From: Bacillota bacterium
GTDB taxonomy: Bacteria; Bacillota; Clostridia; Oscillospirales; Acutalibacteraceae
Direction: 5' to 3'
DNA length: 64,000 nt
NCBI GenBank assembly: GCA_023390175.1
Contig: JAEWDK010000001.1
Coordinates: 26,665 to 90,664 of the forward strand
The notes beneath the pieces are model-generated. The model was given only the letters and a program-made list of their open reading frames with translations, did no database searches and was not told the origin of the DNA. Position 1 is the stretch's first letter, and every line of letters starts with the position of its first letter. This document shows, one piece after another, positions 51,624 through 61,028 of this stretch. Both the position numbers and the translations under genes were made by a program.

Positions 51624-51641
51624 ATGCTTTGGCCAAAGCAT
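51624..51641. promoter_or_regulatory. 18-bp perfect palindrome in the MFS leader
   Basis: ATGCTTTGGCCAAAGCAT, exactly self-complementary, downstream of the likely transcription start. It is followed by a second inverted repeat, GCTTGCAT (51659-51666) and ATGCAAGC (51675-51682), just before the ribosome site; these may form leader RNA structure or operator sites. Confidence 0.5.
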
Positions 51642-51698
51642 ACGAAATTGAATGAACTGCTTGCATGCGGCAGTATGCAAGCGAGAGGAGAGGTATTT

Positions 51699-52907
51699 GT
51701 GCAAGATCAAGGGAAAAAAGTATCTTACATCAGAGCTATACTGATTGAAACGGTGATGTTTTTTACATACGCGTTTTTTGCCGTGAACTGGGTTGCCGGC
51801 AGCACGCTGACGCCGCAGATTATGAAGTATTTCAGCCTGCAGTCATTTGCGTCGGCAACCTTTATTTCCAACGCCATCACCATCGCAAAAATTATCGGTA
51901 ACTTCATGGCCGCCGGAATTCTTGTCAAGCTGCTGCCCAAAAAGGCGATTGGCTTGGGTTCTGGGCTGATTGTCGCGGGCAGTACGCTGGCTGTGCTGGC
52001 GCCGCAGTATTGGATTTTTATTTTGGGTCGCTTTCTTATGGGATTTGGCGGCGCGCTATATGTGGTTTATTTCAGCCCCGTTGTCATTCACTTTTTTGCT
52101 CCTGAAAAGCGCCCGACGGTCAATGCGCTCAATAACGTGGCCTACAATGTCGGAGGAATCATCGCAATGCTGATTGTCGGCCCGGTTATCCACTGGATGC
52201 AGACATGGCAGTACAGCATGGCGTTTTTCGCGGCAATCAGTGCCGTATTGTTTATCGCATGGCCGGTTCTGGGACAGGACTTTGAACTGAACCGTTCATC
52301 CGGCGCGGATACGGAGAAATATACCATAGGGGACGCGCTCAAGGAAAAAACCAACTGGTTCCTGCCGCTTACCTATTCCGGATTACTTACATTCTACATT
52401 GTACTGCTCAATATTTTCCCGATTTCCGGCGTAACAGCAATCAACTCTAAAACGCTCAGCACCTTGGTGGCGGTCGGCGGTGTCGTCGGCTCCGTGCTTG
52501 CGATTATACTGTCCAAAGTATATTTCAAGCGCCTGCCCGTGATCCGTTGGAGCGGTCTGGCTATGATCTTGTTCGGCGTGCTGATGTTTAACACGAAAAA
52601 TGGGATGCTTTCGATGATTGCCGCCTTTGCCATCGGCGTGCTGATGTTCCTGCCGATCACCTCCCTTGTAATGATTCCGCAGGAATTGCCGAACATGTCC
52701 CCCGCAAAGCTGACGACTATTATGGGGCTATTCTGGGCGCTGTCCTATGTGATCGAATCAGTTGTGTTCTATCTGATCGGTATTGTCATCGACAAATCCG
52801 GATATTCGGCCGGGCTGACCATCGCGCTGGTGATGAGCGCAACCTTCTTCCTCGGATCGTTCCTCCTTCCGGAAACAGGGCACGCAGCAAAGGAAAAGAA
52901 GCAGTAA
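51699..52907 (+). CDS. MFS transporter
   Basis: 402-residue major facilitator with about 12 membrane segments (first FFTYAFFAVNWVAG). Start at GTG 51699 with GGAGAGG; the frame is open from 51624 but that stretch overlaps two inverted repeats. Contains the cytoplasmic loop RFLMGFGGALYVVYF and ends in a charged tail (AAKEKKQ). Substrate unknown; cotranscription with a CoA-transferase 19 bases downstream suggests uptake or export of a short carboxylic acid. Confidence 0.88.
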   Translation: MQDQGKKVSYIRAILIETVMFFTYAFFAVNWVAGSTLTPQIMKYFSLQSFASATFISNAITIAKIIGNFMAAGILVKLLPKKAIGLGSGLIVAGSTLAVLAPQYWIFILGRFLMGFGGALYVVYFSPVVIHFFAPEKRPTVNALNNVAYNVGGIIAMLIVGPVIHWMQTWQYSMAFFAAISAVLFIAWPVLGQDFELNRSSGADTEKYTIGDALKEKTNWFLPLTYSGLLTFYIVLLNIFPISGVTAINSKTLSTLVAVGGVVGSVLAIILSKVYFKRLPVIRWSGLAMILFGVLMFNTKNGMLSMIAAFAIGVLMFLPITSLVMIPQELPNMSPAKLTTIMGLFWALSYVIESVVFYLIGIVIDKSGYSAGLTIALVMSATFFLGSFLLPETGHAAKEKKQ

Positions 52908-52926
52908 GTATGGAAAGGAAACTTTT

Positions 52927-54261
52927 ATGAAATCATTTGAAGAAATATATTGTGAGAAAAAAATGACCGCCGAACAGTCACTGGAATTAATTCAGGACAA
53001 CGACTATATGTTTTCGTCTCAAGCGGCCGGGGAACCCGAGGCAATCCTTGAAAAATTACAGCACCTCAAGAAAACCGGCGTAAAAAATACAGTTCTGAAC
53101 ACCTGCTTGCCCCTGAAGTATTACGAAGCGTTTAAGGACCCTGAAATGAAGGGGGTTATGGCGCATAACGGCTGGTTTTTCAATGCCGGTCTGCGCGAGG
53201 CACAGACCAAAAAGCTGGTGAGCGACGTGCCCCAAAGCTCTACTTCCATTCTGCGCAAAACCCTTGACCGCATCGCTTATGAAAACCGCCGTCCCGTGGT
53301 GCTGGCTACTGTATCCCCCATGGATCAGCATGGCTATATGTCCCTGTCCGTCAGCGCGATTTATGAGCGGGACCTGATCAACAAGGGGGCACTTGCCATC
53401 GTGGAGGTGAACCCCAATTTTCCCCGTACCTTCGGTGACACACAGGTTCACATTTCCGAGGTTGCGGCTGTGGTGGAATCCGACCGCCCCATCTTTAAAA
53501 GCAAGCTGGCTCCCTACACCGAAACGGACGCGGCAATCGGCAGATATATTGCCTCGCTGATTGAGGACGGTTCCACGATTCAGCTGGGAATCGGCAATAT
53601 TCCGAATGCAGTGGCGACGGAGCTGAAGAGCAAGCACCATTTGGGAATCCACACAGAAATGTTTACGGAAACCATGGTGGATTTGATTGAATGCGGCGCA
53701 GTGGACAATTCCCAAAAAGGTCTGCTCAACGGCTACTCGGTTTGCTCTTTCACAATGGGCAGCCAGAGACTCTACGATTACATCGACAACAATCCATCTA
53801 TTTTGTTTAAATCCTGCACCTTTACCAACGACCCGTACACCATTGGAAAAAACAACAAATTTGTTTCGGTGAATGCCACACTGGAGGTTGACCTTACCGG
53901 CCAATGCGCTTCGGAAACGGTCGGCCACACTCAGTGGTCCGGTACGGGCGGACAGTCGGAAACCGTGCAGGGCGCGCAGATGTCCCCCGGTGGCAAGTCG
54001 ATTATCGCCATGCACTCCACCTATACCACCAAGGACGAAAGCGGAAAAGAGGTTCTTCACTCGAAGATTGTGCCGTTTTTGCAGGAAGGCTCGGTCGTCA
54101 CCACGTCCCGCAACGACACGGACTACGTAGTGACGGAATACGGCATTGCCTGGCTGCGCGGGCTGAATGTGAGCCGCCGCGTCGAAGCGCTCATCAATAT
54201 TGCGCATCCGGACTTCCGCGAGGAGCTGCGCCGCCAAGCCGAAATAAACAGGATTTGGTAA
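52927..54261 (+). CDS. Acetyl-CoA hydrolase/transferase-family CoA-transferase (butyrate or 4-hydroxybutyrate type)
   Basis: 444-residue cytoplasmic CoA-transferase. Family stretches: FSSQAAGEPEAIL near 30, IQLGIGNIPNAVA near 218, LGIHTEMFTETMVDL near 240 with the catalytic Glu of the HTEM motif, and GGQSETVQGAQMSPGGKSIIA near 340. Typical of butyryl-CoA:acetate and 4-hydroxybutyrate CoA-transferases, which exchange CoA between acyl-CoA and acetate; the split between these cannot be decided by eye. GGAAAGGA ribosome site. Together with the MFS transporter it forms a LysR-controlled unit for a carboxylic acid. A long minus-strand frame here (53056-54279) is a shadow. Confidence 0.88.
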   Translation: MKSFEEIYCEKKMTAEQSLELIQDNDYMFSSQAAGEPEAILEKLQHLKKTGVKNTVLNTCLPLKYYEAFKDPEMKGVMAHNGWFFNAGLREAQTKKLVSDVPQSSTSILRKTLDRIAYENRRPVVLATVSPMDQHGYMSLSVSAIYERDLINKGALAIVEVNPNFPRTFGDTQVHISEVAAVVESDRPIFKSKLAPYTETDAAIGRYIASLIEDGSTIQLGIGNIPNAVATELKSKHHLGIHTEMFTETMVDLIECGAVDNSQKGLLNGYSVCSFTMGSQRLYDYIDNNPSILFKSCTFTNDPYTIGKNNKFVSVNATLEVDLTGQCASETVGHTQWSGTGGQSETVQGAQMSPGGKSIIAMHSTYTTKDESGKEVLHSKIVPFLQEGSVVTTSRNDTDYVVTEYGIAWLRGLNVSRRVEALINIAHPDFREELRRQAEINRIW

Positions 54262-54284
54262 AAAACCGTTTCCCCTCACATAGC

Positions 54285-54328
54285 AACGCCCCCTGTTGTA
54301 GTTGTTTTCCTACAGCAGGGGGCGTTTT
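54285..54328 (+). terminator. Intrinsic terminator after the CoA-transferase gene
   Basis: ACGCCCCCTG-T-TGTAG pairs with CTACA-G-CAGGGGGCGT around a T-rich loop and is followed by TTTTAC. The rest of the gap to 54513 contains no gene. Confidence 0.85.
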
Positions 54329-54513
54329 ACCATTCTAAGGATTAATTGCCTATCTTTGTTTAAATTCCATAAAGGCTGATATAATTTCAAACAGTCTGAC
54401 ACGTTGCTGCTGTTTGATGTAACAAGAGAAATCGTTTCTATTCGGCAATTCTGGAAGTATCTCAAAACCAGAGTACAGCATAAACAGTTATCATTATTCA
54501 TGCAGGCGCATTC

Positions 54514-56514
54514 TCAAAAGTCTGAAACTTCCGCAATTCGTAAATCCCACGGCTTAATAGTTATCCGCTCTCTATTATGCAGTATTTCATTGTTTAAAAT
54601 ATCTGTAGCATTGTTATAATCATACGTAATAGTCTGCGTTTCATTGGAGTAGTTAAAAAAGAAAATAATACTCTTGCCATCCGATCTTTTGCTTTTCTTT
54701 ACTATGATTGGATACTCGTAATGTTGTTCGATGTCATTGATGCCAGCTCGTTTTATTTCTTCAGAAAACACATGACGCAAAACTACGCTAGTAGTCATAC
54801 AGCCAAGGTACAGTGCTGTACCCTTACCGTAATTGTTTCGCGTTATAGCGGCATATTCCGACCATTGGGGATGATCATACCTTGCAATTACCTCCGCTGT
54901 TGTTGGCTCAATCAATTCCATCCAGTTGTTTGCGGTTAACGCTTCACCATCCAAGTCAAGCCCTTTTAAGGATACATTTCTCGGTATTGTAAACTGGTCA
55001 TAGGTAATACCACAGCTTTTGCTGAGGATGTTGGGTTGCTTGTTACAGCTGACTTTCAGGTTATCGTTGGAGAAACCGCTTTTAAAACTGACAACAAGAT
55101 GTCCGCCGTTCTCAACATATTCATTGAGCCGCTCGAGTAAGGCATCTTTTGCCGAATACAACGAAGGTACGACGATCATTTTATATTTAGCAAGTTCAAA
55201 TTCTTCTGTGTTGATAAAATCACAGCCAACATTGAGATGATAAATTTCGTCGTACATCCACCTCACAACCGTATTATAATCAACGCCATTGCCTATTTGA
55301 AGCCATTCAAGACCTGTCAAGGATTCATTATTGATTAATATTGCAACATCGTTTTCTTTTTTTAAATCAATCAGATTTTCAGAAAGACGATTAAACTCGG
55401 AACCTATGACTTTTGCCTCATTATACAATCTATTTGCTCCGAGATCATGGCTTAACAAACCCTTCCAGTAGGTTTCGCAAGCATTGTGTATTGAGTGCCA
55501 GTGCCAGTATTCAACCATATTTGCTCCGCTCGCAATATGGCTGAAAGCCTGCAACCTGAGCTGTCCTTTATAGGGTAGCCATTCCGTGTTGCCCTGAGCT
55601 TGAGTTTCCAGCACCAGATAGTTATCCTGTTTTAGCGAGCGCGCTAAGTCACCGCAAAATGATATTTCGGTGCCCGTAAGATCATCCTGTGACGGGTGGT
55701 AGATATCGCAGCCTGCTACAGTAAGAGTTTTAGCAGCGTCAAAATGATCAACATCCGGTTGAACTCCAAATGAGTACCCTCTCCATGCGAAGTCAAAGTT
55801 ATGCGTAATAAATTGGTCAGGTCTTTTATACTCACTAATAATGTCCGCTTGCCAAGAAAGATATCTGCTGACAAGTTTTCGCTGAAATTTGGCGAATTCG
55901 GCCCCTAGACTCGCATTAATGGTCCCAAGTATGTTTGGAAACTCGTCCCATGAATTTATTCGGTTACTCCAATAATTCAAACCAAACTCTTCATTTAGTT
56001 TATCTAAATCCGGATACTTCTGTCGCAGTTCATTTACGAACATATCTTGAACACGCTTATCGGCAGTACCATAGTGTTTTGTTTCGTTGTCTATCTGATA
56101 GCCGATAACACAACTACGATCTGCAACGTGCTCTATTAACTTACGGATTGCGCGTTCAGCATGGTTTAGAAAATTCGGATTTGTGATATCCATGTTTTGA
56201 CGCCTGCCATATAATTCGCGTCCCTTTTCCGTTACGGCCAATATATCGGGATGGAGTTTCGCAAGCCATGAAGGAAATGCATAGGTTGGTGTGCCCACAA
56301 TTACACTTATGCCTGCTTCTTCCATTGCATTTAATACTCTGTCAATGTGAAAAAAGTTAAATTCTCCTTCTCGCGGTTCCATGGTAGCCCAAGTTGACTC
56401 TGCAATCCGTACCACATTCATATTTGCAGCTTTCATCATTTCAACATCTTGAGCAAGTCTGTCATAGGGCATATATTCGTCGTAGTACGCAGCACCATAT
56501 AACAATTTCTTCAT
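54514..56514 (-). CDS. GH42 beta-galactosidase
   Basis: 666-residue cytoplasmic GH42 enzyme from ATG 56514 (AGGATGG). KKLLYGAAYYDEYMPYDRLAQDVEMMK start, NVVRIAESTWATMEPREGEFNF, acid/base Glu in GYQIDNETKH (E144), nucleophile Glu in YLVLETQAQGNTEW (E303), then the trimerisation domain (about 390-590) and small C-terminal beta domain. Full family length. Likely releases beta-galactose (or alpha-L-arabinopyranose, as some members do) from imported oligosaccharides. Last gene of the GH43/GH35-like/GH42 operon. Confidence 0.93.
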   Translation of the reverse strand: MKKLLYGAAYYDEYMPYDRLAQDVEMMKAANMNVVRIAESTWATMEPREGEFNFFHIDRVLNAMEEAGISVIVGTPTYAFPSWLAKLHPDILAVTEKGRELYGRRQNMDITNPNFLNHAERAIRKLIEHVADRSCVIGYQIDNETKHYGTADKRVQDMFVNELRQKYPDLDKLNEEFGLNYWSNRINSWDEFPNILGTINASLGAEFAKFQRKLVSRYLSWQADIISEYKRPDQFITHNFDFAWRGYSFGVQPDVDHFDAAKTLTVAGCDIYHPSQDDLTGTEISFCGDLARSLKQDNYLVLETQAQGNTEWLPYKGQLRLQAFSHIASGANMVEYWHWHSIHNACETYWKGLLSHDLGANRLYNEAKVIGSEFNRLSENLIDLKKENDVAILINNESLTGLEWLQIGNGVDYNTVVRWMYDEIYHLNVGCDFINTEEFELAKYKMIVVPSLYSAKDALLERLNEYVENGGHLVVSFKSGFSNDNLKVSCNKQPNILSKSCGITYDQFTIPRNVSLKGLDLDGEALTANNWMELIEPTTAEVIARYDHPQWSEYAAITRNNYGKGTALYLGCMTTSVVLRHVFSEEIKRAGINDIEQHYEYPIIVKKSKRSDGKSIIFFFNYSNETQTITYDYNNATDILNNEILHNRERITIKPWDLRIAEVSDF

Positions 56515-56665
56515 TTTAGAATCAACCATCCTGTCTTTACGTTTACAATTAACAATCTGTTTTCACAAATTTGCAATACATTTCCAAGAGATCACTCTCT
56601 CCCATACAGCGACGGGACACTCAACGACAAAGGTAAATTTAAACTTATATGGCGAACCTTTTAGA

Positions 56666-58267
56666 TCAATGATAAGCGAATAGCTTTATCCTAATCAAAG
56701 TCGGCTCATTGAATATATTTGTTTGAATTTCATCTCCATTTAGCCGCTTAGTGCCACGCCATTTCCCTTTGGTGAACTGTCCTTCTTCTTTTACAAGGAT
56801 ATCGATATTAGGATTCTTTTTATCGTTCGAAAAAGGCGACAGGCCAATACCGTTTGCGATAATATAGAATTCATCATCTGCTGCTTTGAGGACCAGACAT
56901 ACTCCATCAGTCCTTTTAATCATGGAATGCTTCCAGATTACCCTAAAGCCATAATCACCGAAAATCATAGTGTTTTCATCTTGACGTTCGCTGCAAACGG
57001 CCTGCAAATCATCTGTTCCATATTTTTCAACGAGGAGCGGCATCATTTCATTCAATGTCTTGTTATACCAAGCATACTCATCAATATTATGGGGCACTAT
57101 TAAGGATTCATCCGAAGTGTCCACACCAAACAGAGCGGCTTCCGCCATGGAAAACGGCTTGCCCATTTCCTCAAATCCAAATGGAGAAAAACCTAAAGCG
57201 TGGTGATGACCGACTACGTAGACGAGCCTGGGGCCTGCGAAATTATGGGTGGGGGTTTCCGGTATGAGAAGAGGGTTGTTCCTGCGGGTGTACTCGTCAC
57301 AGATATCACAAAAATAAGGGACATAAATATCAGGTGCAAACACATCAATACTTGGGGCACAGTACTTCCAGACCTCTAGTACCCGCGATACTGGACCTCC
57401 CGTTGGGTATTTACCTGGCACTTCTCCTCTGTCAAGCCAGCAGTTAACGTACATAGGTAACGGATATGCCTCTTTGCCTGCAGCCGCTACCTTATTCGTA
57501 AATTTTGCAAAATGATATGCGCTGAATATCTCTTCTGCCACTTTTCCGAACACAGCTTTCCAATCCCCGCTCAATGAACCGCTTATAACTGCTTCTTTTA
57601 CCTCGGGAACCATAGTGTCAGTATGGGAACGCATGTATTCCGCAAATTCCTGCGGTACCCGTGAAGCAAACACCGCATCGGCTTCATTTGAATGCTCCCT
57701 TGCGGCACCTAAGAGACCTGTTTCATTTTCAACCTGAACCATGATAACTGTGTTCTCAGTTTCATCAATCTCTTTAAGATGCAGCAGGAAAGCCCTAAAA
57801 GCCTTGGCGTCCGCGATTACCGTTTCGTCGCACAAATAGGACAGGGAAGCATAGCTCATACCGTAAAAATCTTTGAGTTTTATCTGTGTTTGGCCTATTT
57901 CCACTTCCGCTCTTTTGAAGCGTTTCATATCTGTTTTAACCCATGATGGCGCATAAAAAAGCTGTGCGTTTTTCCATGTACCGAACCATAGGACGGCAAG
58001 TTTAATTCCCCGCTGTTTAGCCTGATTAATCAAACCGTCAACCAAAGTGAAATCAAAAACGCCTTCCCTAGGCTCAATAAGTTCCCAATATACCGGTGTA
58101 AATACTGTATTGAGATTTAATCTGACGGCCGTATCCAATACTTTGCCGAATACTTCCAGTGAAGAAGCATTAGAATTATGCGTTTCTCCTGCAAGCATAA
58201 TAAAGGGTTTATCATTAACGACCAGAACCTGCTTGTTATTTTTTTTTGTAAAAAAAGGTACCGGCAT
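56666..58267 (-). CDS. GH35-like glycosidase with DUF5597-type C-terminal domain
   Basis: 533 residues. N-terminal TIM-barrel of GH35 type: VNDKPFIMLAGETHNSNASS, NTVFTPVYWELIEPREGVFDFT, acid/base region MVQVENETGLLG near 178 and a predicted nucleophile segment PLLIPETPTHNF near 318; C-terminal beta-domain (about 400-533, DUF5597-like) replaces the usual GH35 tail. Probably a beta-galactosidase or related exo-glycosidase, cytoplasmic. GTAGGAGG site before ATG. Separated by 295 bases from GH43. Confidence 0.82.
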   Translation of the reverse strand: MPVPFFTKKNNKQVLVVNDKPFIMLAGETHNSNASSLEVFGKVLDTAVRLNLNTVFTPVYWELIEPREGVFDFTLVDGLINQAKQRGIKLAVLWFGTWKNAQLFYAPSWVKTDMKRFKRAEVEIGQTQIKLKDFYGMSYASLSYLCDETVIADAKAFRAFLLHLKEIDETENTVIMVQVENETGLLGAAREHSNEADAVFASRVPQEFAEYMRSHTDTMVPEVKEAVISGSLSGDWKAVFGKVAEEIFSAYHFAKFTNKVAAAGKEAYPLPMYVNCWLDRGEVPGKYPTGGPVSRVLEVWKYCAPSIDVFAPDIYVPYFCDICDEYTRRNNPLLIPETPTHNFAGPRLVYVVGHHHALGFSPFGFEEMGKPFSMAEAALFGVDTSDESLIVPHNIDEYAWYNKTLNEMMPLLVEKYGTDDLQAVCSERQDENTMIFGDYGFRVIWKHSMIKRTDGVCLVLKAADDEFYIIANGIGLSPFSNDKKNPNIDILVKEEGQFTKGKWRGTKRLNGDEIQTNIFNEPTLIRIKLFAYH

Positions 58268-58562
58268 GACTTTTACCTCCTACGTTCAACGATATCGCTT
58301 TACTGAATTATCCAAATAACTGACACCGTTCATTGTCGTGATAGAGACTTGAAGCATTTTTCAAAACAGTCAAGGACATTGAAACTTGGTTTTGACGCGC
58401 AGCCTTCAATGACAAGGCTGAAAAGCTCTGAAACTTATTTTGCCGCTCAAAGTGATAGAGTAGTCTCCGGTACATACAACTCTTGACAGGAATTTCATTG
58501 CTGTCAACATGCCCGGTTCTGCTGGACGGGGCGCTCTTGTCATACGCTATCCACATCTTTAA
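58268..58562. other. 295-base gap inside the glycosidase operon
   Basis: No convincing gene. An 82-codon minus-strand frame (58308-58556) has no recognisable motif. It could be the remnant of a lost gene or element, since other gaps in this operon are under 160 bases. Confidence 0.4.
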
Positions 58563-60065
58563 TCAAGTGATTTGGCAAAAAAAGTAATCGAAATATGCTT
58601 CCGTACCACTTGCGAAAACGCCCAGATAGGTACCTGTAAATGTCATTGTCATAGTACCCTCTGTGCAAAGGCCGGCCGTTCTGGTTGTACCTGCTTCAAC
58701 CCACTCATCATTTACACGATAACTAAACCGGTACTCTTTTTGATCCGCCTCTATGCGTAGCTCCACTGCTTCAATTTTAGGAATCGATTTTCTGATAGAA
58801 ACGCATTCCATGCCATGTACTCTTCCTGAGATGACAACACAGGAGCCTTGCTCATCTCTGCTTACGTAAAAAGCATAGTAGTAGTCGTTGTTATAATAGG
58901 CGGTGATTCCCGCTTGTGTTGTGCAACAAGAATCAGCAGTCACCTTTGTCTGCGCACGTACATTCCATTCTTTCTGACGTACACCCATGAAAGTCGGCAT
59001 GAGGTCACTCAAAGTTTCGCTTCCCGCTGACAGACAGAGCCGGCCGTTCAAAAGCCGATAGTTTTCACGGCGCGGATTGCGCACAAAGTTCCAGTCGAGT
59101 TTAAATGAATCGCCTGTGAAATCATCCTCGAAATTCGACGTCTGCGTCACATGAGGAGTCGGGCCCGGCAGCGGGCCCTGCATTGAGAGGGCGATTACAC
59201 CGCCGTCTCCGATAACAGGCCATCCTTCTTTATCCCAGGTAAGCGGTGACAAGAAGGTCTCACGACCGAGATTGTGGAGAAATACGGAAGGCAGCGGGCG
59301 TATGCCAAGACAAACAAGCCACCAGTTTCCGTTAGTATCTTCAACAATGTCGGCATGCCCAGTAGCCTGTATTGATAAATTCATGGAGTCTCTATGTGAG
59401 AGTATCGGGTTTCGTGGGCAAGATTCGTAGGGCCCCCAAGGGCTGGTAGCGCGAAAAACCGTCTCCATATGACTATATTCGGTTCCACCTTCGGCGATCA
59501 TAAGATAATAAAAGCCGTTAATCTTATAAAGATGTGGTGCTTCCGGATACTTTCCGCCGTTCCCATAAGTAACTGTTTTCGCTTCGCTCAGCCGTTTGCC
59601 TGTGACAGGGTCAATTTCAAACAAAACAATTCCCTGACGGTCATTGCAATAATGGGTTCCGCAAAAATACACCTTACCGTCATCGTCGAAAAACAGTGAC
59701 GGGTCAATCCCCATGTGGTCTATGTAAACCGGTTCAGACCATGGGCCGCGGATGTCTCTTGTATATACAATGAAATTCCCTTTTCCTGATACATTCGTAG
59801 TTATCATATAGAAAACGCCATCATTGTAGCGAAGAGTTGGAGCGTATATTCCTCCAGAATTTAAACCACCTTGGAGTGGAAGCTGTTTATCCGTTGTCAG
59901 ACAGTAGCTAATAAGTTCCCACTCCACAAGATTTTTACTATGGTAAATGGGTACGCCAGGAAAAAATTCAAATGTAGATGTGACGACGTAGTAATCTTCC
60001 CCTACGCGGCAGATACTCGGATCCGGATTAAATCCGCGGATAATTGGGTTTTGGTATTGGATCAT
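58563..60065 (-). CDS. GH43 beta-xylosidase/alpha-L-arabinofuranosidase
   Basis: 500 residues. Five-bladed propeller catalytic domain 1-300 with base D15 (GFNPDPSICR), pKa modulator D121 (HMGIDPSLF) and acid E175 (GKYPEAPHLY); C-terminal concanavalin-like beta-sandwich from about 315 (FEDDFTGDSFKLDWNFVRNPR). This two-domain layout is that of beta-xylosidases of GH43_11/12. Cytoplasmic. GGAGACT site. First enzyme after the permeases, so the imported compound probably carries xylose or arabinose. Confidence 0.93.
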   Translation of the reverse strand: MIQYQNPIIRGFNPDPSICRVGEDYYVVTSTFEFFPGVPIYHSKNLVEWELISYCLTTDKQLPLQGGLNSGGIYAPTLRYNDGVFYMITTNVSGKGNFIVYTRDIRGPWSEPVYIDHMGIDPSLFFDDDGKVYFCGTHYCNDRQGIVLFEIDPVTGKRLSEAKTVTYGNGGKYPEAPHLYKINGFYYLMIAEGGTEYSHMETVFRATSPWGPYESCPRNPILSHRDSMNLSIQATGHADIVEDTNGNWWLVCLGIRPLPSVFLHNLGRETFLSPLTWDKEGWPVIGDGGVIALSMQGPLPGPTPHVTQTSNFEDDFTGDSFKLDWNFVRNPRRENYRLLNGRLCLSAGSETLSDLMPTFMGVRQKEWNVRAQTKVTADSCCTTQAGITAYYNNDYYYAFYVSRDEQGSCVVISGRVHGMECVSIRKSIPKIEAVELRIEADQKEYRFSYRVNDEWVEAGTTRTAGLCTEGTMTMTFTGTYLGVFASGTEAYFDYFFCQIT

Positions 60066-60149
60066 TTTTAAGTAAGTCTCCTTCTCTCAACAGGCTTTCC
60101 TCGGAACTCACGGCTTGGCCATGCACCGATTCAGTATAGGTTCACTTTT

Positions 60150-61004
60150 TTATGCCTTAAGGCCTGACATTTTAATGCCCTGCACAAAATATTTCTGGCA
60201 TATAAAGAAGATCGCCAATACCGGCAGCATTGTGATAAGCGAAACTGCCATCATTTGACCGATATTAGTAGTCCCCATTGAGGAGTTAAGGAACTGCAGA
60301 CCGATGCTTATTGTGAATTTTGACGTAGTGTTCAAGTAAATTAACGGAGTATAGAAATCATTCCAGTTGTAAACCAAGGACATAACGCCAACTGCCATGG
60401 AGACCGGCTTCACAGCGGGCAGCATAATATGAATAAACGTCTGAAAAGAATTTGCACCATCAATTGTCGCAGCTTCACTCAGCTCTTTCGGAAGAGTCAT
60501 AAAAAATTGCCGATATAAAAATATATTAAATGCTCCGCCGCCCAGCAACGCAGGAAATATCATTGGAAAATAGGTGTCAACCATATTCAGCCTGTGATAT
60601 AACATATACTGCGGAATAAGCGTAACCTGTGTTGGCAACATCATAGTTGCCATTAAGAACAGAAACATAACGTTCGAACCCTTTGCCTTAAACCTTGCAA
60701 AGCCATAAGCAACAATAGCAGCGGAAATTACAGTACCCACCGTGCAGATGATGGTCAAAAAAAGGGTATTTTTTATAAATGTAACGAAATCGGCCTGTGC
60801 GAACCCATTTGCAAAATTTGAAAAGATCCATCTCTTCGGTATAAAAGTCGGAGGAAACAGAAACGCTTCTGCTGTTGATTTGAACGAGGTGCTAATCATC
60901 CATAAAAAAGGGAATATACAAATAATCGTGCAAACACCCAAGATAAAATACGTAACACCTAATTTGAGACGACGAGATGCGCTTTTTGAAAGTGATCGGC
61001 TCAT
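60150..61004 (-). CDS. ABC sugar permease, MalG type
   Basis: 284-residue inner-membrane permease. First membrane segment FILGVCTIICIFPFLWMIST, EAA loop LSEAATIDGANSF near 178, C-terminal FVQGIKMSGLKA. GAAAGGAAA site. It follows the MalF-type gene by 24 bases. Confidence 0.93.
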   Translation of the reverse strand: MSRSLSKSASRRLKLGVTYFILGVCTIICIFPFLWMISTSFKSTAEAFLFPPTFIPKRWIFSNFANGFAQADFVTFIKNTLFLTIICTVGTVISAAIVAYGFARFKAKGSNVMFLFLMATMMLPTQVTLIPQYMLYHRLNMVDTYFPMIFPALLGGGAFNIFLYRQFFMTLPKELSEAATIDGANSFQTFIHIMLPAVKPVSMAVGVMSLVYNWNDFYTPLIYLNTTSKFTISIGLQFLNSSMGTTNIGQMMAVSLITMLPVLAIFFICQKYFVQGIKMSGLKA

Positions 61005-61028
61005 AAAATTTTTTCCTTTCTCAAAAAA

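Noticed and set aside
53056..54279. 407-codon minus-strand frame opposite the CoA-transferase gene
   Set aside because: Antisense shadow of a GC-rich, well-conserved gene; no domain pattern in its translation.
58308..58556. 82-codon minus-strand frame inside the glycosidase operon, considered as a transposase remnant
   Set aside because: No DDE or HTH pattern or terminal inverted repeats could be identified; kept only as a note in the gap entry.
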